Notes: generated from the letters alone by a model not told the origin. Shown: positions 7,820 through 17,191, numbered from the stretch's first letter. The stretch: DNA of 64,000 nucleotides from Flavobacteriaceae bacterium MAR_2009_75 (GCA_002813285.1 PHTZ01000001.1:2231501-2295500), one strand, 5' to 3'. Translations and numbers: made by a program.

Positions 7820-10387
7820 ATGAAACATTACTTTGCGTATATAGCAGTTTTGCTTTTGGTATCTTCTTGCGGTAGTGTAGGACTTGTTGGTAATTCTGGA
7901 AAAAAAGGAAAAAAGGAGAATGTTTCCCTTACCAGCTCTAAGGCCTACGATCGTTTTGTTACTGATGGCACCGTATCTAAAAAAGGATTGTTCGATGTTC
8001 ACAAGATGGGCAACAAATACTATTTCGAGATTCAAGATAGTCTGCTCAACCGCGAAATGTTGGTGGTAACCCGTTTTATAAAGACTCCTTCCGGTGCTAG
8101 TAACTATGGGGGCGAGAAAATTTCAGAAAACACCATCCTTTTTGAAAAAGGCCCTTCAGACAATATTTTTCTTAGAATATCAACCTTGGTAAGTTCGGCC
8201 AGTGAAGATGATGCCATTTCAAGGGCGGTCAACAATTCTAACATAACTCCTATTCTTGAAGCTTTTGAAATCAAGGCCCATAACGATGAGAAAGGCTCTT
8301 ATTTAATAGAGGTTACCGATTTCATAAATAGTGAAAATCCGTTATTGGCTCTAAGTTCTGATGCCAAAGATGATTACCGCTTGCTTTCCATAGAAAAAGA
8401 CAAATCTTTCATTGAAGAGATAAATACATTTCCGGTCAACACGGAAATAAAGACCGTAAAGACTTACAGGGCAAAGGCTGGTTCCGATAAACGTAAAGAA
8501 CTGCCTGCAGCTGTTTTGGCAGGGGTCGTTACCCTAGAAATCAACAACTCGTTTATTCTTTTGCCCAAAGTGCCCATGCGCAAAAGGATGTATGATGAAC
8601 GTGTAGGCTATTTTGCTAGCTCGTATCTTGAATACGGTGATGACCAACAGCAGGTTGATCGCAACACGTACATACATAGATGGCGTTTGGAGCCAAAACC
8701 GGAAGATTCTTTAAAATGGAAGCGCGGGGAATTAGTAGAACCGAAAGACCCAATCGTCTATTACATCGATCCGGCCACGCCGAAAAAATGGAGACCATAT
8801 CTTATTCAAGGTATTAATGATTGGCAAGCTGCCTTTGAACAGGCTGGTTTCAAAAATGCGATCGTGGGTAAAGAGTGGCCTCAAAACGATGACCGAATGA
8901 GTTTGGAAGACTCTCGTTTTTCTGTGCTACGTTATTTTGCTTCCCCATTTAAGAACGCATACGGGCCAAATATCGTGGATCCGCGAAGTGGTGAAATTTT
9001 AGAAAGCCATATCGGATGGTACCATAACCTGATGAGCCTGCTTCACAGTTGGTATATGGTTCAGGCCGGTGCGGTCGATGAACGGGCCCGAAAAATGGAA
9101 TATGATACCGAGTTAATGGGCGAGCTCATTCGTTTTGTGGCCTCTCATGAGGTAGGTCATACCTTGGGCTTGCGACATAATATGGGTGCAAGCCATGCTA
9201 CACCTGTAGAAAAATTACGTGATGCTGAATGGCTTGAGAAAAACGGCCATACCAGTTCAATAATGGATTATGCCCGATTTAATTACGTGGCACAGCCTCA
9301 AGATAGCATACCACACAAAGATTTAATGCCCAGAATAGGTGACTATGATAAATGGGCGATTCAGTGGGGATATTCTAGGTTTCCGGAAAATATGTCGACC
9401 CGCGATGAGAAAGAAATGTTGAGCCAAATGGTGGTCGATAGTGTTTCAGCCAACCCTAGGCTTTGGTTTGGTGGCGAAGGCCGTGATTTTGACCCACGCT
9501 CGCAGACCGAAGACTTGGGCGACGATGCCATGCAGGCCAGCACTTACGGAATTTTGAACTTGCAACGAATTGCGCCGTATCTTAAAAAATGGACGCAAAA
9601 GAGTAGCAGTGACGATTATACCAACCTTGACCAAGTATATAAAGATTTGGTCGGTCAGTACAGTGATTATATTTTTCATGTAGCCAAAAATATAGGCGGT
9701 ATTTATGTGACGCCAAAAACCATGGGCGAAGAGGGCGAGGTCTATAGGCCTGTAGAGACCCAAAAGCAAAAACAAGCCCTTTTGTTCTTGAACAACTATA
9801 TTTTTAAAGAGCCCAAATGGCTGTTGAGAAATGAAATATTAAACGCCATTCAATCTCCGCAATCTAAAGAAGCAGTAACAAAAACCATGGAAAGTGTTAT
9901 GCTGAATCTTTTAGGAGGTAGCCGCTTGAGCAGAATGACCTTTATTTCTGAACGCTATGAAAATGAGGATCCCTATGCTCCACAAGAATATATGGATGAC
10001 TTAAGCCAGTTGGTATGGGGAGATATGAATGTCTTTTACCAAACCAACGCCTACCGTAGAAAATTACAAAAGTCTTACGTCTCTAATTTGATAGCACTTT
10101 ATAAACCTAGTGAGGCAGAAGGTCTGGTCGAAGGCATTCTTGCTAAACTTTCCGAGGGCTACACCGTGAATACCGATGTACGTTCATTGGCTTTAGACAA
10201 TTTATTGACCTTGCAAGGAAAAATAAAGCGTACCATTCCCGTAATGACCGATCGTCTTACGATTGCCCATTTGAACTATTTGAAAAGAGAAATCGAATCG
10301 GTAATCGGAGAGACCAAAGAGGTTGACCCGTTATTTATACCTTTTCGTAGAGATGTCTCTATCAAGGAGCAAAGTGGGGATGAGTAA
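7820..10387 (+). CDS. Zinc-dependent metalloprotease lipoprotein (DUF5117/DUF4953 type)
   Basis: 855 residues. The signal peptide ends VLLLVSSCGS, a lipobox, so the protein should be membrane-anchored on the envelope. Near residue 443 the motif HEVGHTLGLRHN gives HExxHxxGxxH, the metzincin-type zinc site with three His ligands and a catalytic Glu; SSIMDYARFNY downstream supplies a Met-turn-like SIMDY. Order of parts: N-terminal beta-rich DUF5118/5117 region (about 40-300), catalytic domain (about 310-560), helical C-terminal DUF4953 region. The architecture is common in Bacteroidota; substrates are not established. It ends 26 bases from the convergent epimerase gene. Confidence 0.9.
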   Translation: MKHYFAYIAVLLLVSSCGSVGLVGNSGKKGKKENVSLTSSKAYDRFVTDGTVSKKGLFDVHKMGNKYYFEIQDSLLNREMLVVTRFIKTPSGASNYGGEKISENTILFEKGPSDNIFLRISTLVSSASEDDAISRAVNNSNITPILEAFEIKAHNDEKGSYLIEVTDFINSENPLLALSSDAKDDYRLLSIEKDKSFIEEINTFPVNTEIKTVKTYRAKAGSDKRKELPAAVLAGVVTLEINNSFILLPKVPMRKRMYDERVGYFASSYLEYGDDQQQVDRNTYIHRWRLEPKPEDSLKWKRGELVEPKDPIVYYIDPATPKKWRPYLIQGINDWQAAFEQAGFKNAIVGKEWPQNDDRMSLEDSRFSVLRYFASPFKNAYGPNIVDPRSGEILESHIGWYHNLMSLLHSWYMVQAGAVDERARKMEYDTELMGELIRFVASHEVGHTLGLRHNMGASHATPVEKLRDAEWLEKNGHTSSIMDYARFNYVAQPQDSIPHKDLMPRIGDYDKWAIQWGYSRFPENMSTRDEKEMLSQMVVDSVSANPRLWFGGEGRDFDPRSQTEDLGDDAMQASTYGILNLQRIAPYLKKWTQKSSSDDYTNLDQVYKDLVGQYSDYIFHVAKNIGGIYVTPKTMGEEGEVYRPVETQKQKQALLFLNNYIFKEPKWLLRNEILNAIQSPQSKEAVTKTMESVMLNLLGGSRLSRMTFISERYENEDPYAPQEYMDDLSQLVWGDMNVFYQTNAYRRKLQKSYVSNLIALYKPSEAEGLVEGILAKLSEGYTVNTDVRSLALDNLLTLQGKIKRTIPVMTDRLTIAHLNYLKREIESVIGETKEVDPLFIPFRRDVSIKEQSGDE

Positions 10388-10413
10388 ACCCATCCTTCAC
10401 ATTACAAAATATT

Positions 10414-11475
10414 TCAATATTTTATTTCGCCTAGACCTGGAGCTTCCGTAGGATACAGCACACCATTTTTTAAGTGGAACAAGTCTTGAAACGGGTCATT
10501 GAGCACATCAAGGTGCCCATCTAAATCTGCATAACGGATGTTGGGTCTTGATAAGGCAAAATGCAATCCCGCCGAAATACCCAAAGCGGATTCATCATTA
10601 CACCCGATCATACTTTCGATTCCGGCAGCTTTTGCTACCGAATTGATGTGCATTCCCTCTAAAATACCGCCGACTTTCATGAGTTTGATGTTCACCATAT
10701 CTACCCTTTCGTTCTGGGCCAAACGAAAAGCGTCGGTCAGCGTCTTTAAGCTTTCATCGGCCATCACAGGAATATCGACTTGGTTCATAACCTCCCCTAG
10801 ACGTTCTTCTTTTTCGAGTTTGGTGGGCTGCTCGAAAATTTCAATTCCTATCTGGCTGGTCGCCTTTACAAATGCGACCGAATCAAGCACCGAATAGCCT
10901 TGATTTCCATCAAAACGAAGGGTAATCGCCGGAAATTCTTCATGTAACCTGGTCATTTTCTCAATGTCCTCTTCCAAACTATGACCGCCCTTAACTTTGA
11001 GTATCGTAAAGCCTTTTTCGACAAATTCCCGAGCTTGAATCAAGGTATCATTAAGCGGCAATATGCCAATGGTTATACTTGTGGCTATACTTTTTTGAAA
11101 CCCTCCTAAAAACCGATATAGAGGAACATCTGCCTTACGGGCAATTAAATCGTGTAGGGCCATATCGACCATGGTCAATGATGAAGATTTTTTGCCCAAC
11201 ATACCTTTAAGTTCCATTAAAATGAGGGCATAGGTGAACGGGTCTTTGCCTTTTAAAAGAGGAATAATGGTGTTGGTGATAGCGTCTTCAACCTCAGCTG
11301 CAGTTTCACCGGTAACAATTTTGTCGGGAGCAGCGCACCCATAACCAACGATATGAGAGTCCGTCTCCACCTTCAAAATAAAGTTTACCGTGCTATCAAT
11401 AGTCTCATACGCAATGGTATAAGGTTCTGAAAGTTTTAGGTTCAAACGCTCATAACTAATATGGGTAATTCTCAT
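10414..11475 (-). CDS. Enolase-superfamily epimerase, probable N-acetyl-D-glutamate racemase (DgcA-like) or L-Ala-D/L-Glu epimerase
   Basis: 353 residues of the muconate-lactonizing-enzyme subgroup. Readable catalytic features are LKVKGG (the KxK base pair, about residue 161), LRFDGNQGY (metal Asp), IEIFEQPT (metal Glu), VMADESL (metal Asp) and VNIKLMKVGG (opposite-face Lys). By sequence alone it would be called dipeptide epimerase. Its start overlaps the stop of the DUF1611 gene by four bases (ATGA type), and the DUF1611-enolase pair matches the DgcN-DgcA arrangement reported for D-glutamate catabolism in marine Pseudoalteromonas. In that pathway it would racemise N-acetyl-D-glutamate. The two readings cannot be separated from sequence. 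Confidence 0.85.
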   Translation of the reverse strand: MRITHISYERLNLKLSEPYTIAYETIDSTVNFILKVETDSHIVGYGCAAPDKIVTGETAAEVEDAITNTIIPLLKGKDPFTYALILMELKGMLGKKSSSLTMVDMALHDLIARKADVPLYRFLGGFQKSIATSITIGILPLNDTLIQAREFVEKGFTILKVKGGHSLEEDIEKMTRLHEEFPAITLRFDGNQGYSVLDSVAFVKATSQIGIEIFEQPTKLEKEERLGEVMNQVDIPVMADESLKTLTDAFRLAQNERVDMVNIKLMKVGGILEGMHINSVAKAAGIESMIGCNDESALGISAGLHFALSRPNIRYADLDGHLDVLNDPFQDLFHLKNGVLYPTEAPGLGEIKY

Positions 11476-12545
11476 TTGATTTTCTCTTTCAAAAGATGAA
11501 TCAAGTCTTCGACACCATATTTCAACACATCAAAAGCCGGTAATTTGGTCTCTAAGGTAATCTGCTTGCAAGCCTCTAGAATTTCATCTTCTTGCATGTT
11601 CTCATGGTTAACGGTAATGGCAATTACCTTCTTGCCCGAAATAACCTCAATGGCAATAATCTGTTCGGGTAGGGAATGCAGTTTATAGCCAGGGAAACCA
11701 TCATACTCCTCTCTTTTGGGTGCATGCTGAAGAATAACATAATCGGGCCTACCTGCAGCCAATATTTCAAACCCGCCCGGATAAGCGGGATTCATCAAAC
11801 TACCCTGCCCTTCAATTACGATAACATCGGGCTTTTCGTTATTATAGGCGCTTACCACCGCATGTTCGATTTCACCAGAAACAAAGTCGTTTATACAACT
11901 ATCCATCACCATGCTGTATTTTGCCCCTTGCATCCATGCGGTTTGCCCGGTACCGATCATTTCAGATTTTAGCCCCGCATCTCTGAACCCATGAACCAGT
12001 AACCAAGAAGTGGTTCTTTTGCCCAAGGCAGAATCAGTGCCTAACACAGCCAATTTTAAACAATCGACTTTTTCGATTTCTCCCGTAAAAAAGTGCAACT
12101 TGTCTCGATCCGGCGTCTTTCTTACGTCACGAATGCAACAATTGTTCTCAGCTGCTATTTGAACCATTACAGCATCGTTAGATAAGAAATCATGTAATCC
12201 ACTATCAACGTTCCAGCCCATCTGAAGGGCTTTTTTGATCGTTGCCGTCGCTTCATTGGGCAAACGGCCCCCATCGGGCGCCAAACCGACTACCAATGAT
12301 TTTGGCATATTTCCGTTGGGCTCCAAGGCATCAATAGCCGCTTCGAGGTTTTCAAATATTGGAATTCCGTTCGGTTTACCATCAAGTACTTCACCGGCAT
12401 CCCCCCCTTTATACTTTCTATCTAGCACGCCTACAATTTCATAACGCTCGGTAAAACGTACCAGCCCATGCGCTGTTTTTCCGTTCGGGGTGTTGAAGGC
12501 TCCTTCACAATATACAAGGGCCTTGCCATCGATTGATTCTTTCAT
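11472..12545 (-). CDS. dgcN: DUF1611 protein, probable D-glutamate N-acetyltransferase DgcN
   Basis: 357 residues. An N-terminal Rossmann-like domain (about 1-150) contains GLAPDGGRLP; the C-terminal P-loop domain carries LGTDSALGKRTTSW near residue 168, a GxxxxGKRT Walker-A-like loop, and IVIEGQGSLMNPAYPGG near 245, both diagnostic of DUF1611 (PF07755). In marine bacteria a DUF1611 enzyme was shown to acetylate D-glutamate as the first step of its breakdown; assignment here rests on that and on the adjoining enolase-superfamily gene. It is the middle gene of a three-gene minus-strand operon with gaps of -4 and +12 bases. Confidence 0.82.
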   Translation of the reverse strand: MKESIDGKALVYCEGAFNTPNGKTAHGLVRFTERYEIVGVLDRKYKGGDAGEVLDGKPNGIPIFENLEAAIDALEPNGNMPKSLVVGLAPDGGRLPNEATATIKKALQMGWNVDSGLHDFLSNDAVMVQIAAENNCCIRDVRKTPDRDKLHFFTGEIEKVDCLKLAVLGTDSALGKRTTSWLLVHGFRDAGLKSEMIGTGQTAWMQGAKYSMVMDSCINDFVSGEIEHAVVSAYNNEKPDVIVIEGQGSLMNPAYPGGFEILAAGRPDYVILQHAPKREEYDGFPGYKLHSLPEQIIAIEVISGKKVIAITVNHENMQEDEILEACKQITLETKLPAFDVLKYGVEDLIHLLKEKIK

Positions 12546-12557
12546 TATAAAAATTTT

Positions 12558-13619
12558 TTAATTTTTTGCGGTCAATACCGCAACGAACCGGTCGGGTTCA
12601 AAATTCATTTGTTCGTCTAGCTCCAATAAGGCAATTAGGCCAGCAGTGGAAGCCGGTAAAATGCGAAAGCCTTCCTTTTTCGCCAACAGGGCGGTCATAT
12701 CTCTCAATTTCCTGTCACTTACGTTATAAGCCTCCCCTTCGGATTCTCTCAACGCATATAACGCCTCTTCACCATCAAAACTGTGCCAGTTGATCAAGGG
12801 TTCGTTGTATTTGGTCTCCTTGATCTGTTCCGGGTTCAAATCTTTACAATAATCCAGGCCCTGCAAAAAAGACTGGATAATCGGATTCTTTTTCGAGGAG
12901 GATGCCGCTACCATTTTCGGAATGCGCGACGTTTTTCCTCGTTTGTAAAGATTCACGAATCCGCGATAAATACCGGCGAAAAGGGTTCCGTTAGAAACGG
13001 GCACTGCACAATATTTGGGCGCATCGCCCAGGTCTTCAAAAATCTCGGTGGCAATTTGGGAGTAAGCACTGATCTGCAAAGGGGTGTTCGATCCGCCAGG
13101 GTTGGCGTCATACCACCCATTGGCCACTGCCAATTCGCTGCTGGCCTTGACCACATCTTCATAATTACCAGGTATACGAATAATTTTAGAACCCAGCAGC
13201 TCCATTTCGGCAATTCGTTCGGTATGGTACGATTCCGGAATATAAATATGGCACTCTAGGCCTGCCAAATGCGCGGCAAGGGCCACGGCCACACCGTAAT
13301 TTCCACAGGTGGCGAGCGATACCGTACTAAAATCGCGTCGAAGGGCATCGTACATTTGGGCAAAGGCTATGCGGTCTTTTTGGGTACCGGTAGGGTTATC
13401 ACCTTCATATTTGATATAGAGCTGGCGAATATCAAACTCGCGCTCTAAAGATTTGGCTCGGTGTAGGCCCGTATCACCGACCTCAAGGTTGATAATGTCT
13501 TCGTACGATTCAAGTCGGTCCATGAGCGATTTGCTCTTGTCCCGAACGAAGGCGCTTAGTTTTTTGGTCTCTGAAGAAACCTTGTTTTCAGCGGTTTTAA
13601 CACCGTCTCTTAAATCCAT
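12558..13619 (-). CDS. PLP-dependent lyase/synthase of the threonine-synthase fold
   Basis: 353 residues. The PLP Lys lies in GDNPTGTQKDRIAFAQ (about residue 80), followed by ATCGNYGVAVALAAHLAGL, the usual Asn/Gly phosphate-side loop, and a glycine-rich stretch near PVSNGTLFAGIYRGF. The fold-type II call is firm; the overall layout is like threonine synthase, but the gene is not with hom or thrB. It is the first gene of the operon that continues with DUF1611 and the enolase-type epimerase, 12 bases upstream of the former. Roles such as a dehydratase or lyase acting on a D- or amino-dicarboxylic acid are possible; no substrate can be read. Confidence 0.8.
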   Translation of the reverse strand: MDLRDGVKTAENKVSSETKKLSAFVRDKSKSLMDRLESYEDIINLEVGDTGLHRAKSLEREFDIRQLYIKYEGDNPTGTQKDRIAFAQMYDALRRDFSTVSLATCGNYGVAVALAAHLAGLECHIYIPESYHTERIAEMELLGSKIIRIPGNYEDVVKASSELAVANGWYDANPGGSNTPLQISAYSQIATEIFEDLGDAPKYCAVPVSNGTLFAGIYRGFVNLYKRGKTSRIPKMVAASSSKKNPIIQSFLQGLDYCKDLNPEQIKETKYNEPLINWHSFDGEEALYALRESEGEAYNVSDRKLRDMTALLAKKEGFRILPASTAGLIALLELDEQMNFEPDRFVAVLTAKN

Positions 13620-13712
13620 TTCATAAATATGCTAAACTCGAACAGTAGTATCAAATGTAATTTCTTTTTATATATGTTTTCACAAATTAGTGCCAAATCG
13701 AAGCAAGGAATT

Positions 13713-14741
13713 TTAGGGTTCTGACGCGTACTTTTCCATTGAAGTCAACTCTGGTGAACCGCCTCTGTTTCCACAGCCTGACGCAATAAAAATATCATTT
13801 TCGAAAGAGATAAGTCCGGTGCCATGTCTTCCTTCTTTTAGGCTGGGAAGGGTTCTCCATGAATTGTTCGTCAAATCAAGTGCCTCGACATCGGCATGGG
13901 CTTTTTCTTGCTTTGAAGATTCGCCCCCAACAACCCACACTTCGTTCTCAAAAAGTATAGCCGCGTTACCGGCACGCTCCGTAGGAATAGGGTCGGTCAA
14001 TGTCTGCCAAGTATCGCTCTCAATGTCATAAACATCTACTTCTGCGACCGTTCCCCCGAAAGGGTTATCAGGTTCACTGCCCGTTCTTCTACCGGCCGGG
14101 GCATAAATTTTTCCATCGGCCAGTACCGCTTGAAAATGGTCACGTGCTCGGGGGGCATCGCTCAAAACTTTCCACTCTCCCGTTTTGGGGTCATAGCTAT
14201 CCATCCAATTTTTATGGTCTCCAATATGGCCGTTTTTAATTCCACAGGCAATATAGATTTTGCCGTTGTGCAAAACATTTCCGGTAGAGCCCCGTCTTCT
14301 ATCAGCAGGTATAATATCGCCTTTCGACCATTTGTCAGTCTCAGGGTCGTACACATAAATATATTCCGTTGGGGTCTCAGAAGGCCACTTTCCCGTTAAG
14401 GCCGCAATTACATATATTTTATCTTCGAACACCACAGGCTGATAATGATGAAGTTCTATAGGCGGCTTTTGCCCCTCTGACCAACTTTTGGTTTCAGTGT
14501 TATAGATACTCACGGGGCGAATATCCCTTCCGCCCAACAAATAAAGGGCAGTGCCCACCCTAACAAAGGCAGCTTCATGTCTAGCAATGGGTTCTGTACC
14601 GTCTTCGGTAATTACAGATTGCCATTCAGCGGAAGCCTGATCTTCGACTTTTTCGGTAATTATTTTCTTTTCGTCCTTTTTGGTTTCTTTACAATTGATC
14701 ATCAAGATGATCAAACTTATCAAAGCAATAGATCGTATCAT
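13713..14741 (-). CDS. Kelch-repeat lipoprotein
   Basis: 342 residues. MIRSIALISLIILMINC followed by KETKK is a lipoprotein signal with Cys17. After a charged linker, about six kelch repeats can be counted, each with a pair such as LYLLGG, IYVIAA, IYIACG, IYAPAG or VWVVGG and a later Trp in the Y-x-T/E-x-x-x-W pattern. This should form a beta-propeller on the envelope surface. Family members include NanM-like mutarotases and galactose oxidase-like domains, but no active-site set is evident. It lies 94 bases upstream of the DgcN operon on the same strand and may or may not belong to it. Confidence 0.82.
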   Translation of the reverse strand: MIRSIALISLIILMINCKETKKDEKKIITEKVEDQASAEWQSVITEDGTEPIARHEAAFVRVGTALYLLGGRDIRPVSIYNTETKSWSEGQKPPIELHHYQPVVFEDKIYVIAALTGKWPSETPTEYIYVYDPETDKWSKGDIIPADRRRGSTGNVLHNGKIYIACGIKNGHIGDHKNWMDSYDPKTGEWKVLSDAPRARDHFQAVLADGKIYAPAGRRTGSEPDNPFGGTVAEVDVYDIESDTWQTLTDPIPTERAGNAAILFENEVWVVGGESSKQEKAHADVEALDLTNNSWRTLPSLKEGRHGTGLISFENDIFIASGCGNRGGSPELTSMEKYASEP

Positions 14742-14866
14742 ATAGAATAATTAATTCATGGAACAGCTTAAAAGTAAGATATAATTACAAGGCTGCGAAG
14801 TGCATATTTAGAAAAGAACGATGGCGTTAGGGCTAATTTCTTATATTTATTGGCTCGTCAACAATT

Positions 14867-15820
14867 ATGAACTTACCCTCTTACTTTATTAGTTGCGATT
14901 GGGGCACTTCCAATTTTAGACTTCGTGCTGTAGATACTTCTACTTTCGAGGTGCTATCGGAATTTAAGAGCGAAGAGGGCATAAAAAAGAGGTTTCAAAA
15001 GTTCAACGAGCAAGAAAGTTTCGAACGTAAAGAGTTTTTTCTTTCTTATTTAATGGAGCAGGTCAAGAAATTAAAACTCGCCGATGCCAACGAGACCGTA
15101 ATTGTGGCCTCGGGCATGATGTCTTCATCAATCGGCATGAAAGAATTGCCCTATGGCAATATGCCCTTTGCCTTTACAGGGTTCGATCTTTTAAAAGAGA
15201 TGATTGAGTTTCCCGATGCCCCTGATCTAATTCTAGTCTCGGGGGTGAAAACGGATAACGACGTTATGCGTGGCGAAGAAGTTCAGGCCATCGGTATCGC
15301 CAATCACCTTCCGATGACCGATACTGGCATTCTAATTCTACCGGGAACCCATAGTAAACACATCAATTTCAAAAATGGACGCTTTGAGAATTTCAAAACT
15401 TTTATGACAGGCGAACTTTTTGAAGTTATCAGCCAACATAGTATTCTGGCCGCTACTACTACATATGCAGTTTGGGACGATTCTTATGAAAATGTTTTTT
15501 TGAATGGCGTTAAAAAGGGCTTGTCAAACGGACTAATGGAACACCTATTCGCTATAAGGGCGAATAGCCTGCTGAATGGTGTTTCATCTATAGAGAATTC
15601 TTTTTTTCTATCAGGTTTGTTGATCGGCAGTGAACTATCGGGGCTCGTAGATAAAAATGAAAAAGTATTTCTTGGTGCTACGGGAATCTATAGTAAGCTT
15701 TATAGACTCGCTCTAACCTATTTTTTATCGCAAGACGACCTGATATGCTTTAATAGCAACGATATGGAAAATGCCCTTTACACCGGGCAACTAAAAGTAC
15801 TGAAAACGTATGTCTCATAG
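14867..15820 (+). CDS. dgoK: 2-dehydro-3-deoxygalactonokinase
   Basis: 317 residues with the DgoK opening FISCDWGTSNFRLRAVD, the phosphate-1 loop of this ASKHA-fold kinase family, then ASGMMSSSIGMKELPY near residue 85 and LILPGTHSKHINF near 158, all family signatures. It phosphorylates 2-keto-3-deoxy-galactonate at C6. Its last 11 bases overlap the aldolase gene, so the two are translationally linked. No galactonate dehydratase or transporter is in the window, so the upstream substrate (galactonate, or a deoxy-keto acid from algal polysaccharide) is not fixed. Confidence 0.9.
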   Translation: MNLPSYFISCDWGTSNFRLRAVDTSTFEVLSEFKSEEGIKKRFQKFNEQESFERKEFFLSYLMEQVKKLKLADANETVIVASGMMSSSIGMKELPYGNMPFAFTGFDLLKEMIEFPDAPDLILVSGVKTDNDVMRGEEVQAIGIANHLPMTDTGILILPGTHSKHINFKNGRFENFKTFMTGELFEVISQHSILAATTTYAVWDDSYENVFLNGVKKGLSNGLMEHLFAIRANSLLNGVSSIENSFFLSGLLIGSELSGLVDKNEKVFLGATGIYSKLYRLALTYFLSQDDLICFNSNDMENALYTGQLKVLKTYVS

Positions 15821-16442
15821 CTCCTTTTCTTGGCCCCGCTTCAATCAGAACCCCATCGTAGGCATATTACGCGGCCTGTCTACCGAAGAAGTTTTACAGC
15901 TTGTACCCATTTACCTAAAGAGTGGTTTTTACACCTTGGAAATCACCATGAATTCTCCTAATGTTGTCAAAACCATTTCGATTTTACGCGAAAGATATAC
16001 TGACCTTAATGTAGGCGCAGGTACCGTATGTACTCAAGATGATCTTGAAATAGCACTTTCTGCTGGCGCCCAATTCATCGTTACGCCCATTATTGATAGT
16101 GAAGTTATCAAACGATGCGTGAAAAGTAATATTCCGATATTTCCCGGGGCGTATACCCCAACTGAAATTTATACGGCCTGGAAGTTGGGTGCCTCGGCTA
16201 TTAAAGTTTTTCCAGCCACGCAATTAGGTCCGAAATATGTCAAAGACGTCTTGGCCCCTTTGAACGATATCAAACTTCTGCCTACGGGCGGGGTTTCTGC
16301 CGATAATATCAGTGCCTTTTTTAAGGCTGGTGCCATAGGTGTGGGTATGGGCAGCTCGCTCTTCGATAAAAACCTCATCAAAAACCAAGATTTTGAGGGC
16401 TTGGAGAAGCATTTTCTAAATGTGGCCAGTTTGATTCTATAG
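15810..16442 (+). CDS. dgoA: 2-dehydro-3-deoxy-6-phosphogalactonate/gluconate aldolase (KDPG aldolase family)
   Basis: 210 residues, a class I aldolase of the KDPG/KHG family. Visible are PIVGILRG at the start, LEITMNSP near residue 48 (catalytic Glu), GAGTVCTQDD near 75, FPGAYTPTEI near 115 and SAIKVFPATQLG near 133, which holds the Schiff-base Lys. It splits the 6-phosphorylated 2-keto-3-deoxy sugar acid to pyruvate and glyceraldehyde 3-phosphate. Overlap with dgoK makes the galactonate (DgoA) form likelier than eda, but the enzyme may serve both. Confidence 0.9.
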   Translation: MSHSSFSWPRFNQNPIVGILRGLSTEEVLQLVPIYLKSGFYTLEITMNSPNVVKTISILRERYTDLNVGAGTVCTQDDLEIALSAGAQFIVTPIIDSEVIKRCVKSNIPIFPGAYTPTEIYTAWKLGASAIKVFPATQLGPKYVKDVLAPLNDIKLLPTGGVSADNISAFFKAGAIGVGMGSSLFDKNLIKNQDFEGLEKHFLNVASLIL

Positions 16443-16540
16443 GTCGTTACTGCTTTGGCCAAAATTGTTCAAAAAAATAGAAATTCCTAATTGATCTCAA
16501 AGAGTTCGATAATAGTTAAATTCGCACTCAACTTACCAAG

Positions 16541-16663
16541 ATGAAAGAAGAAGTCGTTAGAACCAAAGACGTTTTTAAAAGCTGTTTTTTTGTCGGCTGC
16601 TTTGGTATCATCATTTTTATTCTGGCCGCCCTAGGGTATCTTTTTCTATGGCCTTATGATTAG
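16541..16663 (+). CDS. Small single-pass membrane protein (40 residues), unknown
   Basis: ATG at 16541 to TAG at 16661-16663 gives 40 residues: a charged N-terminus MKEEVVRTKDVFKS, then one hydrophobic segment rich in Phe, Ile, Val and Gly of about 22 residues, ending WPYD. The lone transmembrane helix with a short charged head is what real small membrane proteins look like, but at this length chance cannot be dismissed. It lies 98 bases after the aldolase gene and may be part of its transcript. Confidence 0.45.
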   Translation: MKEEVVRTKDVFKSCFFVGCFGIIIFILAALGYLFLWPYD

Positions 16664-16813
16664 CTTGCTCGACCCAGCCCCATAAAATTTCAAAACCCAT
16701 TGTCTTAAGGTACCTTCGAATTTTTAAGGTCATTTAAATTATGTATTGCGTCATCTTGATGGTCGGTTGATTTCTACCTTTATCTTTCAATAATTTTATC
16801 AAAATAGTGTCTT

Positions 16814-17191
16814 ATGATTACAGAAAACAAACATCGAGATAACGAGAGAAAGCATGAAGGCTTGGAAAATGATGTTCAGCAGAACCGAGGCATGAATTCT
16901 GAGCATAACGATAGAGAACCTAACGAAAATAGTAATGAGGATAAACCTAGCCCCGTTGACAATGGAGGAGCTCGGTCTACCGATTTTGATTCAAGACTAG
17001 AAAAACAATGGTTAGCGGTGCGGGATGAATATCTTGCAAATTATCCCGATTTAAAAGATGTAGATACCGATTATGAAGAAGGAAGTTTTCATACCGTTAT
17101 AGCCCGACTGGCAGAAAACAAAAAGCGTAGTCCAGAAGAGATTCAAAATGAAATTTTAGAATGGTCTTCAGTTAATTCAGCGCAGCAATAA
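16814..17191 (+). CDS. Small hydrophilic protein, possibly CsbD-like
   Basis: 125 residues, no signal or membrane segment. Residues 1-60 are a low-complexity Asn/Glu/Asp/Arg-rich tail, probably disordered. Residues 60-125 show a spaced pattern (LEKQWLAVRDEY, then YPDLKDVDTDYEEGSF, then ARLAENKKRSPEEIQNEI and a final W) resembling the four-helix CsbD stress-protein pattern of Trp, D-x-D, Gly and a K-x-x-E-I helix. That likeness is an inference by eye. A hairpin terminator follows, so it is likely a monocistronic gene. Confidence 0.6.
   Translation: MITENKHRDNERKHEGLENDVQQNRGMNSEHNDREPNENSNEDKPSPVDNGGARSTDFDSRLEKQWLAVRDEYLANYPDLKDVDTDYEEGSFHTVIARLAENKKRSPEEIQNEILEWSSVNSAQQ

Noticed and set aside
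12783-13259. A 158-codon plus-strand frame opposite the PLP-enzyme gene
   Set aside because: It lies wholly antisense to a gene with clear PLP motifs and shows no protein-like pattern.
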